The translations under genes and the position numbers were made by a program. Below, piece by piece: positions 1-8,240 of a stretch of 64,000 nt of DNA. Location of the stretch: the NCBI RefSeq assembly GCF_003628145.1, contig NZ_RBZV01000004.1, positions 358,998 to 422,997 of the forward strand, read 5' to 3'. Source of the stretch: Trinickia fusca (GTDB lineage Bacteria; Pseudomonadota; Gammaproteobacteria; Burkholderiales; Burkholderiaceae). Every line of letters starts with the position of its first letter. The stretch's first letter is position 1. The notes under the pieces are model-generated. The model searched no databases. It worked only from the letters and a program-made list of their open reading frames with translations, and was not told the origin of the DNA.

Positions 1-282
1 GCGCTGCATCAGCGTGTCGAACATCAGGTTCTGGATGTCCGGCGCTGCCGAGCCGCGCACGATGAACGGATTCAGCGAATCGTAGCTTTGCGCCTGATTG
101 TAGTTCTCGAAGTTCAGGTCGCCCGTTCGCGGCGCATTAGGGTCCGCGTAGTCGAAATGCGTGAAATTCGCCGGATACTTCGGCTCCCCGAATTGCGCGA
201 TGCCTGGCTTCGCGTGCACGGGCAAGGCCAGCGCGACACCGAGCGTCGTCGCGAGCAGCAGGCGAAACGTGACTGGTCTCAT
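1..282 (-). CDS. Peptide-type ABC solute-binding protein (YejA-like), 5' end only
   Basis: Only the first 94 codons are in the window; the gene runs off the left edge. The ATG at 282 opens a signal peptide (MRPVTFRLLLATT, then a hydrophobic run ending VHA), followed by a mature start of the form GIAQFGEPKYP-FTHFDYADPNAPRTG. That pattern is typical of YejA-type family 5 periplasmic binding proteins, which capture peptides or related solutes for an ABC importer. Later residues (SYDSLNPFIVRGSAAP) also fit the family. The rest of the transporter would lie to the left. A 10-bp inverted repeat lies 20 bp upstream of the start. Family assignment is fairly sure; the substrate cannot be told. Confidence 0.8.
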   Translation of the reverse strand, partial: MRPVTFRLLLATTLGVALALPVHAKPGIAQFGEPKYPANFTHFDYADPNAPRTGDLNFENYNQAQSYDSLNPFIVRGSAAPDIQNLMFDTLMQR

Positions 283-301
283 TTTCTATGTGCGTGAGGG
301 C

Positions 302-335
302 GCATACCGGTTCACGCGATGCATGACCGGTATGC
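302..335. promoter_or_regulatory. 10-bp perfect inverted repeat upstream of the solute-binding gene
   Basis: GCATACCGGT at 302-311 is repeated as its exact reverse complement ACCGGTATGC at 326-335, with a 14-base spacer. It lies 20 bp before the start codon at 282 and about 100 bp beyond the TPR gene stop. An operator or an mRNA hairpin are both possible. It is not followed by a T-run on either strand, so a terminator is less likely. Confidence 0.4.
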
Positions 336-432
336 CGTTCATCGGATCGATGATGAGGGAGCGGGCGCTCAGGCGCCTGGGTTCATGCGCCGCACGGTGC
401 GGCCCATGACGCAGGCGTGTTCGCCCGCCCGA

Positions 433-1644
433 TCATTTCGACGCAACCAGCAGCCAGAGCCGCGCGAGATCGGCCGCGCCGTCCGTGCCCTTGACCGCGC
501 GGAACGCCTGTACGGCGCGCGTCTTCTGGCCAGCCACGTAATACGCGATGCCCAGGTGCAGCTGCGCCTCGTCGGGATGGTCGAGCCCGCCCTTAGCGAT
601 AGCCGCTTCCATCATCGCGAGACCGTCTTTGGCCTGCCCTGCGTAGACCTTGTTGAAGCCCTGGTCGATCGCCGGGATGGGTACGCCATTGCTGTCGGTC
701 GCGCCACCTTGCGCACGCTTGGCCGCGAGCGCCTGCAAGCGCTTCTCGCGATCAGCCTGTGCATCGTGTCCGAGCACGCCCGACGTGAAGCCCTGGTCGA
801 TGACTTGCTTGGCCTCGGCCGTCGTACCGGCGACGATCGAGAGCTGCGTCATCTCCATGTAGTCGTCAGCCGTCGCGAGCGAGCCCATCGTACGGCGCAG
901 GCGATACGTGTCGACGTCGAGACGCGACGAGTAACCCGGCTTGTTGCGAATCGCGTGGAACAGGTCGTCCCAGTACGACTGCTTCGGGTGATAGGCGACG
1001 AGCTTCTCGAGTGCGCCGCGATAAGCCGTGTCGTCCTTGTTGCGTTGCGCGCAGGTGGCGAGCAATTGCAGGTTCGACTCGTCGGGGGCACGTCCGCCGC
1101 GCACTTCGGCATCGGCGCTGCTCTTGAGCAGACCCACGACGTTGCCGCAGTCGTTCGACAGGTAGTACGACTGCACGAGCAGCGTACGCATCTGCGGATC
1201 GCCGCCGCCGGCCTTCTGATAGCGCTGTGCGACCTGAATCGCACGTGCGTAGTTGTGCTGCTGGAAGTACACGCCGGCCAGGGTGGCCGTCACGCGCTGC
1301 TCGTCCTCGCCTTTGAGCTGACCCGAGCCCAGCAGCGTCTCGTACGCTTGCGCGGCCGTGCCCGTTTCACCGGCGGCCATCGCAGCCGCGCCGCGCATTT
1401 CCTCGACCATGTAGGTCTCGTACGGCGTTTTGCCCGGCACTGCCGCGGCCTGCGCGATCTTGCCGAGCGCATCCTTGTACTTGTGAGCCCGGTACAGATC
1501 CTGAGCCGCATTCAGCGGCTTGGCCACATCCGGGCGCAGCGTGTCCGCGGCATACGTGGTGGCCGGCGCGGCAGCGAGCATGAAGAGCCCGCTCGCGACG
1601 GCCGCGAACGCGGCCTGCTTGAAGCGTCGATGGATCGTTCGCAT
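433..1644 (-). CDS. Exported TPR-repeat protein, last gene of the TonB operon
   Basis: 403 residues. An in-frame start exists at 1674, but the ATG at 1644 has AAGGAAG six bases upstream and is followed at once by a signal peptide (MRTIHRRFKQAAFAAVASGLF...), so it is preferred. The mature part is alanine-rich helical repeats of TPR type, e.g. ALGKIAQAAAVPGKTPYETY, AQAYETLLGSGQ, NYARAIQVAQRYQKAGG and a C-terminal QLHLGIAYYVAGQKTRAVQAF. It starts 10 bp after the second exbD and is evidently co-transcribed with the TonB system. A periplasmic TPR protein in such an operon may organise TonB/ExbBD complexes, but that is inference. I have no specific gene name. Confidence 0.75.
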   Translation of the reverse strand: MRTIHRRFKQAAFAAVASGLFMLAAAPATTYAADTLRPDVAKPLNAAQDLYRAHKYKDALGKIAQAAAVPGKTPYETYMVEEMRGAAAMAAGETGTAAQAYETLLGSGQLKGEDEQRVTATLAGVYFQQHNYARAIQVAQRYQKAGGGDPQMRTLLVQSYYLSNDCGNVVGLLKSSADAEVRGGRAPDESNLQLLATCAQRNKDDTAYRGALEKLVAYHPKQSYWDDLFHAIRNKPGYSSRLDVDTYRLRRTMGSLATADDYMEMTQLSIVAGTTAEAKQVIDQGFTSGVLGHDAQADREKRLQALAAKRAQGGATDSNGVPIPAIDQGFNKVYAGQAKDGLAMMEAAIAKGGLDHPDEAQLHLGIAYYVAGQKTRAVQAFRAVKGTDGAADLARLWLLVASK

Positions 1645-1654
1645 TGCGACTTCC

Positions 1655-2083
1655 TTATTGCATGTACTGCTCATTGCCGATCAACCCGATCTTGGTCGCG
1701 CCGACGCGCTCTGCCGCGGCCATCACGGCAGCCACATCCTTGTACGGCACGAGCTTGTTCGGGCGCAGGTGAATCTCCGCCTGTACGGGCTCGGCCGCCA
1801 CTTGTGCGAGCTTGGCCTCGAGTGCGGCCTGGCCCGGCACGACGACGCCGTTCCACATCATCGTGCCGTCGAAGTCGATGTCGATCTGCACGACTTCAGG
1901 CTGCACCAGCGGCGGCGGCGGATTGCCGACCGGCAGATTCATCTTGACCGCGTGCATCTGGATCGGGATCGTGATGATCAGCATGATCAAGAGCACCAGC
2001 ATCACGTCGATAAGCGGCGTGGTGTTGATGTCGACCATCACTTCTGGTTCGCTGCCACCGCCCGAAGATACGTTCATCCCCAT
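1655..2083 (-). CDS. exbD: ExbD/TolR biopolymer transport protein (second copy)
   Basis: 142 residues, the usual ExbD length. Short cytoplasmic N-terminus (MGMNVSSGGGSEPEV), then DINTTPLIDVMLVLLIMLIIT, the conserved ExbD entry into a single membrane segment (about residues 18-40) carrying the key aspartate of the PLIDVML motif. A periplasmic domain ends NEQYMQ. AGGAG lies seven bases before the ATG. It couples proton flow through ExbB to TonB energisation. It sits between the first exbD (150 bp upstream, separated by three hairpins) and the TPR gene. Two ExbD paralogues in one operon suggest a mixed-subunit complex or two assemblies; which is not decidable from sequence. Confidence 0.92.
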   Translation of the reverse strand: MGMNVSSGGGSEPEVMVDINTTPLIDVMLVLLIMLIITIPIQMHAVKMNLPVGNPPPPLVQPEVVQIDIDFDGTMMWNGVVVPGQAALEAKLAQVAAEPVQAEIHLRPNKLVPYKDVAAVMAAAERVGATKIGLIGNEQYMQ

Positions 2084-2097
2084 ATTGGACTCCTGTC

Positions 2098-2223
2098 GAT
2101 CAGAGTTAGCGCTTTAGCGCTTACTCTGATCCCATGCTGCGGCTGATTGGAGTTAGCGCTTTAGCGCTTACTCCAATCCCGCAGCGGTCGACCAGGTTTA
2201 GCGCTTTAACGCTCACCCTGGTC
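2098..2223. repeat. Three 34-bp palindromic hairpin units with covarying arms
   Basis: Three units at 2098-2131, 2145-2178 and 2190-2223 lie between the two exbD cistrons. Each has the inner core AGCGCTTTA-GCGCT, and each outer arm is different yet pairs with its partner: GATCAGAG/CTCTGATC, GATTGGAG/CTCCAATC, GACCAGG/CCTGGTC. Unit 3 has a few core changes and mismatches. Compensatory arm changes point to conservation of the folded structure, in DNA or in the operon mRNA. Possible roles are a REP/BIME-like element, or an mRNA structure setting the ratio of the two ExbDs. Confidence 0.85.
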
Positions 2224-2233
2224 CCACACAAAG

Positions 2234-2659
2234 CTAGCCGCCGCGCGCCGGCGGCTCCGTGATAAATGACACCTTGGCGATGCCGGCACGCTCGCACGCC
2301 GTAATGACGCGGCCGATGAATTCATAGCGCGTGCTCTGATCGCCACGCACGTGAACCTCCGGCTGCGGCAACTGGACCGAGACGGTCTTGAGCCGCGTCA
2401 ACAACGTCGGTGCATCCACGTGCTGCTCGTTCCAGAAGAAGTCGCCATCGCGGTTGACCGCGATCTCGATGCTCTTCGGGGTCGTCTGCAGCGGCATCAC
2501 CGTTTCCTTCGGCAATTGCAGCGGCACTGTATGCGTGACGACCGGGATCGTGATCAAGAAGATGATCAACAGCACCAGCATGACGTCGACGAGCGGCGTC
2601 GTATTGATGGCGGAGATGACCTCGTCTTCGTCGCCGTCCCCTCCAACGCTCATAGCCAT
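2234..2659 (-). CDS. exbD: ExbD/TolR biopolymer transport protein (first copy)
   Basis: 141 residues with the same architecture as the downstream paralogue: charged N-terminus (MAMSVGGDGDEDEVISA), then INTTPLVDVMLVLLIIFLIT forming the single membrane span with the functional aspartate, then a periplasmic domain with VHVRGDQSTRYEFIGRVI near the C-terminus. AGAGAGG precedes the ATG. It lies 32 bp after exbB, in the order tonB-exbB-exbD-exbD-TPR. It forms the energy-transducing inner-membrane complex with ExbB and TonB that powers TonB-dependent receptors such as the two encoded just upstream. The acidic patch before the membrane span distinguishes it from copy two. Confidence 0.93.
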   Translation of the reverse strand: MAMSVGGDGDEDEVISAINTTPLVDVMLVLLIIFLITIPVVTHTVPLQLPKETVMPLQTTPKSIEIAVNRDGDFFWNEQHVDAPTLLTRLKTVSVQLPQPEVHVRGDQSTRYEFIGRVITACERAGIAKVSFITEPPARGG

Positions 2660-2691
2660 GACGAACCTCTCTTACTTGATGACGGGGTTAC

Positions 2692-3600
2692 TTACTGCAC
2701 GAGCGAAGCGGCACGGTTGTTGCTGCGAGCCGGGCGCTTGCTGCCTGCGAGCAGCACGGTGTGCAGTTGGGCGCCGAAGCCACGCACACGCTCCATCACC
2801 GACTTGTTACGGCGAACCAGGAAGTTGTAGCCGAGCACCGCCGGAACGGCCACTGCCAGACCGATTGCGGTCATGATCAGCGCCTCGCCCACCGGGCCTG
2901 CGACCTTGTCGATCGAGGCCTGGCCTGCGATACCGATGGCCGTCAGTGCGTGATAGATGCCCCACACCGTACCGAACAGGCCCACGAACGGTGCCGTCGA
3001 ACCGACCGTACCCAGGAATGCGAGGCCGTCTTGCAGACGGTTCGACACGTTGGTGATCGCGCGCTCGACCGAGACGTCGATCCAGGTGTTGCGGTCGACG
3101 GCTTCGAGCAGCGCTTCGTCGTGATGCTCGCCGGCTTCGATCGCGGTTTCGGCGATGAAGCGGAACGGCGATTGCTCGTCGAGCTTCTTCGCGCCGTCTG
3201 CGAGCGTCGGTGCGTTCCACAGGTTTTCGTCGGCGTGCTTCGCGCGACGGTTGGCACGGAATTGTTCAAAGAACTTGGTGATCATGATGTACCAGCTGCC
3301 CATCGACATAATCACCAGCAGGATCAGCACGAAACGCGCCACGAAGTCGCCGTTCTTCCACAGTGCGCCGAGACCGTACGGATTGTTGACGGTTTCGGTC
3401 GCAGCCGGTGCGGGCGGCGGCACGGGTTGATCGGCTGCGGGTGCGGCCGTTTGCGGCGCAGCCGTAGCGGGCGCCGAGGCGGTCGCGGTCGCGGCCGGCG
3501 CGCTCGCTTGAGCGAAGGCCACGTGCGGGGCGACGGTGCCCACGGCGGCGGCGGCGATCAACATGCTGGTTGCCAGTGCGGCGATAGAACGCTTTTTCAT
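2692..3600 (-). CDS. exbB: ExbB/MotA/TolQ-type proton channel subunit
   Basis: 302 residues. A signal-peptide-like N-terminus (MKKRSIAALATSMLIAAAAV) is followed by an Ala/Pro-rich stretch to about residue 75, an extension common in ExbB of betaproteobacteria and xanthomonads. The first core span is ARFVLILLVIMSMGSWYIMI. The other two are in the conserved C-terminal part, containing LAFLGTVGSTAPFVGLFGTV and GPVGEALIMTAIGLAVAVPA. GGAGCAGATT precedes the ATG. ExbB assembles as a pentamer around ExbD to make the proton-driven motor. Its place directly after tonB supports the assignment. Confidence 0.94.
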   Translation of the reverse strand: MKKRSIAALATSMLIAAAAVGTVAPHVAFAQASAPAATATASAPATAAPQTAAPAADQPVPPPAPAATETVNNPYGLGALWKNGDFVARFVLILLVIMSMGSWYIMITKFFEQFRANRRAKHADENLWNAPTLADGAKKLDEQSPFRFIAETAIEAGEHHDEALLEAVDRNTWIDVSVERAITNVSNRLQDGLAFLGTVGSTAPFVGLFGTVWGIYHALTAIGIAGQASIDKVAGPVGEALIMTAIGLAVAVPAVLGYNFLVRRNKSVMERVRGFGAQLHTVLLAGSKRPARSNNRAASLVQ

Positions 3601-3679
3601 AATCTGCTCCAGTTCAAGTCCGTTGAACTTGTGAAATCTGATTAACCAATTGCTTCCGGTTGCTGCTGGACGTTGCTGT

Positions 3680-4375
3680 TCAATTCAAATTGAACGAGAA
3701 CGGCACTTGCACCCGGACAGCTTGACCTTGGGCGATGCAATTGAATCGCTTGACCGCTTTGAAGGCGGCATCGTCGAGGCTGTCGTGATCGGACGACTTC
3801 GACACGCGCTCACCGGTAATGTGGCCTTGCGGATCAACCGTGAATTCGACGACGACTTCGCCGGTATCGCCGTTTTCCTGTGCTTCCTTAGGATAGGCGA
3901 TAGAACCGCGAATCTGATCCGAATTCGGACACACGACGCCAACTTCCGTATGCACGACAGGGGCAGCCTTCGTGGGCGGCGCGGGCGGAGCCATCGGCGC
4001 CGATTGAACGGGCGTAGCCTGGTGCGTAATGGTGTTTTGCGGCGGCGCCTGCACCGGGACTTCGGGCGGCGGCACGAACGGCGGCGGCGGCGGCGCGAAC
4101 TTCGGCGGCGGCAGCTGCACCGGCGGCATCGGCGGCGGGGGCGGAGGCTTCACCGGCTCGATGATCTTGGTTTCGATCGGATGCTGGATGACGTGCACGA
4201 CCTTTGTTGCGAGGCCGTTCAGCAGTGCGTACACGAGCACGATGTGCAGTGCGATGACGACTGCGATACCGCCGAAGCGGCGTGCGGGATTCTGTTGCTT
4301 GCGCCCGAATTCTCGCGGACGTCCCGGTACGACGGGCCGAACTGCCGCCGCCGGAAAATTCCCTTCAGTTTTCAT
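3680..4375 (-). CDS. tonB: TonB energy-transducing protein
   Basis: 231 residues from the ATG at 4375. The open frame extends to 4504, but that part is unlike TonB and AAGGTGG lies five bases before 4375. Parts in order: short cytoplasmic N-terminus, one membrane span (about residues 35-53, GGIAVVIALHIVLVYALLNG), a long proline-rich periplasmic linker with PPPPPPMPP and APPPPPFVPPP, and a C-terminal TonB domain (RGSIAYPKEAQENGDTGEVV... ending VPFSFNLN). It spans the periplasm and opens the plug of TonB-dependent receptors. It heads the operon with exbB and two exbD, and lies 161 bp after receptor 1, whose transport it very likely powers. Confidence 0.94.
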   Translation of the reverse strand: MKTEGNFPAAAVRPVVPGRPREFGRKQQNPARRFGGIAVVIALHIVLVYALLNGLATKVVHVIQHPIETKIIEPVKPPPPPPMPPVQLPPPKFAPPPPPFVPPPEVPVQAPPQNTITHQATPVQSAPMAPPAPPTKAAPVVHTEVGVVCPNSDQIRGSIAYPKEAQENGDTGEVVVEFTVDPQGHITGERVSKSSDHDSLDDAAFKAVKRFNCIAQGQAVRVQVPFSFNLN

Positions 4376-4536
4376 GCCCACCTTTGCTCCTCCTGGAGTA
4401 CTTGAGGCACAGGAGACTTCCTCGGTCCATCTAGAACACGGGCTGCCGCTTCCCGTCGCTCCCTTGCCGGCGAGCGGCGGGAGCGGCGAACCCACTAACG
4501 ACACACACTACATTTACAAAAAAAGCATTTAAAGCA

Positions 4537-7314
4537 TCAGAACTTGTACGTCGCACCGACTTGGGCAAAACGACCGTAGTACGAGTAGAGCGACGTGTCG
4601 TAGCCTTGCGGGTTGTTCGCGTTCTGGTTGACCGGGTCGAACGGGGGCGGGCGATTGAAGATGTTGTTCACGCCACCGTAGATCGTCCAGTGCTTGAAGC
4701 CCGTGTAGCTCATGTAAATGTTGAACTGGCTGTACGACGACACGTGATCAGCAGCGCCCACTGGCACGGCCTGAGTCTGCGCATACGGCCCCGTGTACTG
4801 CCACGTCAGAGCGGCGTTCCACTTGTGGTAGTTCCAGGCCAGTTCCGTGTTGCCCTTCCAACGCGGGAAGCTCGCGCCGAACGGTTGGTTGATCGCGCCG
4901 TTGTTGCCGGCGAAATCGGACGTGACACCGCCCTGCGGCATCTTGAAGTGCCACACGTAAGCCCAGTCGCCCGACAGCGTGAACGTACCGATGCTCGTCG
5001 GCAACGCTTGGCGGAACGTACCTTCGAAGCCGTCCGTATCGAGGAACGCGAGGTTCTTGTACGGGGCGTCGACGAATGCAATCGACCCGTCGGAATTACG
5101 ATGGACGATGTTCGGGTCGTTCGCGTTGATCAGGGTCTGGACGTCGTCCTGGCCGATCACGTTGTCGATATGGATCTTGTACCAATCGATACCGATATCG
5201 GTCGTGCGCGTCGGCGAGAGCTGGAACCCGATGTTGTAGTTCTTCGTGCGCTCGGGCTGCAGATTCTGGTTGCCGGCCTGAACGACTTCCCAGAAACCGG
5301 ACTGCCCAGCCTGCGGGCTGCCGGCGAAGTTATCCTGCGCGTACTGAGCACCGAACGTTTGCGAATGCGCGTTCTCGATCATGGTCGGCGCGCGGAAACC
5401 GCGGTTGTACGAGCCGTACACCGTGAGCGCCTGGACCGGCTGATAACGCAGGGCGAAGCGCGGAGAATACGCGCCGCCGAAATCGCTATAGTGGTCGTAT
5501 CGACCCGAGTGGCTGAATGTCAGGTGGCGGATGATCGGAATGTCGATCTGGTAGAACGCCGCCGCGACGTTGCGGCTCGCATTCACCGACTGGATGATCG
5601 CCGGCGCGCCCAGACCTTGGATGAAGGTTGTGGCCGGGCCGATGAATTCGCTCTGGTGCTCGAATTGAGCGCCGAGACCAAGGCCTACGTCACCCGTCGG
5701 CAGGTGGAACAGGTTCGGCGTCGACAGGTTCACATCGACCGTGTCGAGCTTCGAAATACCTTCGTAGTCCGCGGTCGTGAACAGCCCGTTCGTCGAGCCG
5801 GGCGCCGGATTGTTGAAGTTGAAGGTGCCGCCGCCGATGAGGCTCTGAAGCGCGGGCACATTCAGCACGTTGCCTTGCGTGTTGTCGACCGTGCTTTGCG
5901 AATGGCCGTACGCAGCAGACCAATCCCAATCGCTGCCGTTAGGCGTATGGAACGATCCCTTGACGCCACCAGCGGCTCGCCAGAAATTGGAGACCGTCTT
6001 GGTCGTTTGCACTTCCGGGAAGTGATAAACGAGCTTGGCCGGAACGCCGAACGGGTTCGACGGGTTGCTCGCCGGGATGACGTTGGAAATTACATTGACG
6101 CCACCGGTCGCCGGGTTGTACCCCAGCGTGGAGCCACCGAAGCCCGCTTGATAGCCGTTGATGTTGGTCGTGTTGCGGCTCTCCCACAAGTCCGCGAACG
6201 CCTGCATCTCATCGGTCAGCTTGAAATCCGCATGGACCTTGGCGCTCAGGCGCTCGCTCGACGGGACGATCGACGTGTTGTCCGCGCCGTTGAACGCGCA
6301 GATGGTGCCATCACGAGCGGACGTGGCGCTGTTGCTGGAGGCCGGCTTCACGCTGCCGCCGTACGGGCATCCGTTCAATGCTTGGACCGCGCCGGTGGTG
6401 GAGCCAGGTACGCGCCAGTACGAGACCGGTTGCGCCGAGAGGCCGCCCGGCTTGCCGAGGTAACTTTCGTTCTCCGTCAAGTCGCGGTCGCCGAGCGTCA
6501 CGCCGTTTTCGCGGAAGTAGCTCGCGGCTGCCGTGACGTTGAAGCGATCGGCGTTGAGGTCGCCGAACCCGCCGACTGCGCTGAACTTGGTCGTGCCGAG
6601 GCCACCGCCGTTGTTGGTGGCGCCACCGTAGCTCGCATCAAGCGTCAAACCTTGGACGTTGCGCTTCGTGATGATGTTGACCACACCCGCGATAGCGTCG
6701 GAGCCGTATTGCGACACGGCGCCCGTCTTCACGATTTCGATGCGGTCGATGATGTTCAGCGGCAGCGAGTTCAGGTCGAAGAACGTATCCGTGCCGTTCG
6801 ACGCAAATGCGTACGGCGCGACGCGCTGGCCATCGACCATCACGAGCGTGTACTTCATGCTCAGGCCACGCAGCGCAAGGCCTGCACCGCCGGCGGAGAA
6901 GTTGTTCTGCGTGCTTTCGCTCCAGCTGCTCGCCGAGTTGGCCGATGCACCGCGCAGGAAGTCGGAGACGTTCGTGTAGCCGGCCTCCTCGATGTCCTTT
7001 GCCTTGAACGTTTGAACCTGGTTGAAGCCAACCTTGTCTGCACTGCGGATCAGGGAACCCGTCACCTCGAAGCGCTTGAGCTGCTGGACGTTGTCGCCTT
7101 TGGCAGCCGCCTTGGTAGCGGTGCCTGCAGCGGCAGCAGGAGCCGCCGCCGTTTGCGTTTCATTCGACTGCGCCGTAGCGGCGGCCGACGAATTCGTGTT
7201 GCCCGTCGCGGCGGGCTGGCTTTGCGCGAAAGCCGAAGTGCCCAGTACTGCCGTCAACGCCATCTCAGCCCAAACTATCTTTCTTATGGCCGATCCTAAA
7301 GCCTTTTGTCTCAT
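4537..7314 (-). CDS. TonB-dependent outer-membrane receptor 1
   Basis: 925 residues from the ATG at 7314 (AGAAGG-like site just upstream); a longer in-frame start at 7458 would place non-signal sequence first. Signal peptide to about residue 30 (VLGTSAFA/QSQ), an Ala/Thr/Ser-rich spacer, TonB-box-like FEVTGS at 82-87, then the plug: DFLRGASANSASSWSE, LRGLSMKYTLVMVDGQRVA, IIDRIEIVKTGAVSQYGSDA, AGVVNIITK. The rest is a beta-barrel ending in an aromatic strand (RFAQVGATYKF). It is a close paralogue of receptor 2. The ligand is unknown; the neighbouring XRE-cupin regulator rather than a sigma/anti-sigma pair suggests substrate-responsive control, perhaps of an organic nutrient. Confidence 0.93.
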   Translation of the reverse strand: MRQKALGSAIRKIVWAEMALTAVLGTSAFAQSQPAATGNTNSSAAATAQSNETQTAAAPAAAAGTATKAAAKGDNVQQLKRFEVTGSLIRSADKVGFNQVQTFKAKDIEEAGYTNVSDFLRGASANSASSWSESTQNNFSAGGAGLALRGLSMKYTLVMVDGQRVAPYAFASNGTDTFFDLNSLPLNIIDRIEIVKTGAVSQYGSDAIAGVVNIITKRNVQGLTLDASYGGATNNGGGLGTTKFSAVGGFGDLNADRFNVTAAASYFRENGVTLGDRDLTENESYLGKPGGLSAQPVSYWRVPGSTTGAVQALNGCPYGGSVKPASSNSATSARDGTICAFNGADNTSIVPSSERLSAKVHADFKLTDEMQAFADLWESRNTTNINGYQAGFGGSTLGYNPATGGVNVISNVIPASNPSNPFGVPAKLVYHFPEVQTTKTVSNFWRAAGGVKGSFHTPNGSDWDWSAAYGHSQSTVDNTQGNVLNVPALQSLIGGGTFNFNNPAPGSTNGLFTTADYEGISKLDTVDVNLSTPNLFHLPTGDVGLGLGAQFEHQSEFIGPATTFIQGLGAPAIIQSVNASRNVAAAFYQIDIPIIRHLTFSHSGRYDHYSDFGGAYSPRFALRYQPVQALTVYGSYNRGFRAPTMIENAHSQTFGAQYAQDNFAGSPQAGQSGFWEVVQAGNQNLQPERTKNYNIGFQLSPTRTTDIGIDWYKIHIDNVIGQDDVQTLINANDPNIVHRNSDGSIAFVDAPYKNLAFLDTDGFEGTFRQALPTSIGTFTLSGDWAYVWHFKMPQGGVTSDFAGNNGAINQPFGASFPRWKGNTELAWNYHKWNAALTWQYTGPYAQTQAVPVGAADHVSSYSQFNIYMSYTGFKHWTIYGGVNNIFNRPPPFDPVNQNANNPQGYDTSLYSYYGRFAQVGATYKF

Positions 7315-7664
7315 TTTTTCCCTTCTCTCGTCAGTGAAGGCCAGCTGTACGCGAAAGGTTTGGCATCCCCTCGCTCGCGGCACCCCTGTACCGCGCGTCC
7401 AACTGCACCGCTCTTTTACTGCTCCACACAGCGCACAACCCAAAACCGCAATGAACACCTATCCACAACGACGCTTCGAATCTAAATAGGTGTACTAATT
7501 CATTACAAATCCATTGAGCTTGCGGCCATTCGATGGCAAGCAAGCATCAAGTCCGCGCATATGGAGCGACGAGACGAGCACGGCCGAGCGCGCCCGAAGA
7601 GCTTAGGACTCCTTAAGCTCTTGCTTGGACTCGCTTTCCGCGAAAAAACGAACAAACGGCAAAC
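7315..7664. other. Upstream region of receptor 1
   Basis: 350 bp with no supportable gene. It lies between the regulator stop and the receptor start, both on the minus strand. The part from about 7510 onward is matched by DNA upstream of receptor 2. The region contains an AT-rich stretch near 7485-7510 that could hold a minus-strand promoter, and an inverted repeat at 7599-7620. It is the likely control region of the receptor. Confidence 0.5.
7599..7620. promoter_or_regulatory. Inverted repeat ahead of receptor 1 (candidate operator)
   Basis: GAGCTTAGGACTCCTTAAGCTC folds with nine pairs, one of them a G-T wobble. It sits between the regulator stop and the receptor start. The equivalent site in the second copy (11900-11921) keeps most of the symmetry. 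Candidate binding site for the XRE-cupin regulator; a weak terminator for the regulator gene is an alternative, though no T-run follows on the minus strand. Confidence 0.4.
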
Positions 7665-8240
7665 TTAAAACAGCTTCGGTGTTCCGACCCAGACGAGCAC
7701 AGTTTCTTCGCCGGCTGTATTGGCCCATCCATGCGGGACCGTCGACTCGTAGTGCGCACTGTCTCCAGCGTGCAGCACAAAGGTCGTGCCTTCCAGGCTC
7801 AGCGATACTTCACCACTCAGTACGTACAGGAACTCTTCGCCTGCATGCGTCGTCACTTCCGACGGCGGCTGGTCTGCCGGCATCCTCACGAGAATGGCGT
7901 CCAATTGCCTATCGCCTGACACATTCGTGAGTCGCGCAAACAGATTCGCCGAATCAGCAAAGCCAAAGAACTTCAATTCGTCGCCCCGACGGACCGATTT
8001 GGCCTCTGTCGGCGTCTCGACGAAATACTGCACTGTCACCCCCAACGCTCTCGCGATACCGGCCAATGACGTAATGGACGGCGTTGCCAGCCCGCGCTCG
8101 ACCTGGGAAAGGAACGGCTTGGAGATTCCCGCCGCCGTTGCTGTCTCATCCAGTGTGCGCTGTAGCCGCTTGCGAAGCGCTCTTATTTTGCTGCCCAGCA
8201 CCAGGGCAGCGCATGTTTTATCTTCAGTGTGCGGAACCAT
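7665..8240 (-). CDS. XRE-cupin transcriptional regulator
   Basis: 191 residues from the ATG at 8240; a TTG at 8264 is an alternative, and neither has a clear ribosome site. An N-terminal XRE helix-turn-helix (about residues 15-70: SKIRALRKRLQRTLDETATA, GISKPFLSQVERGLATPSI, SLAGIARALGVTVQYFVE) is joined to a C-terminal cupin (HAGEEFLYVLSGEVSLSLEG, HAGDSAHYESTVPHGWAN). Such proteins (PuuR/SutR-like) sense a small ligand in the cupin and regulate adjacent catabolic or transport genes. It is upstream of receptor 1 on the same strand, so it probably controls the receptor. The equivalent gene before receptor 2 is a remnant, so this copy may serve both receptors. Confidence 0.88.
   Translation of the reverse strand: MVPHTEDKTCAALVLGSKIRALRKRLQRTLDETATAAGISKPFLSQVERGLATPSITSLAGIARALGVTVQYFVETPTEAKSVRRGDELKFFGFADSANLFARLTNVSGDRQLDAILVRMPADQPPSEVTTHAGEEFLYVLSGEVSLSLEGTTFVLHAGDSAHYESTVPHGWANTAGEETVLVWVGTPKLF

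Noticed and set aside
319-1947. 542-residue plus-strand open frame opposite the TPR gene
   Set aside because: Arg-rich antisense frame typical of high-GC DNA; the minus strand has a signal peptide, ribosome site and TPR pattern.
2098-2223. Possible CRISPR array
   Set aside because: Only three units, 11-14 bp apart, each a full palindrome with variable arms; no cas genes and no spacer-length gaps.
4561-7299. 912-residue plus-strand open frame opposite receptor 1
   Set aside because: Shadow of the receptor gene; composition is Arg/Val-rich with no family motif, while the minus strand encodes a clear TonB-dependent receptor.
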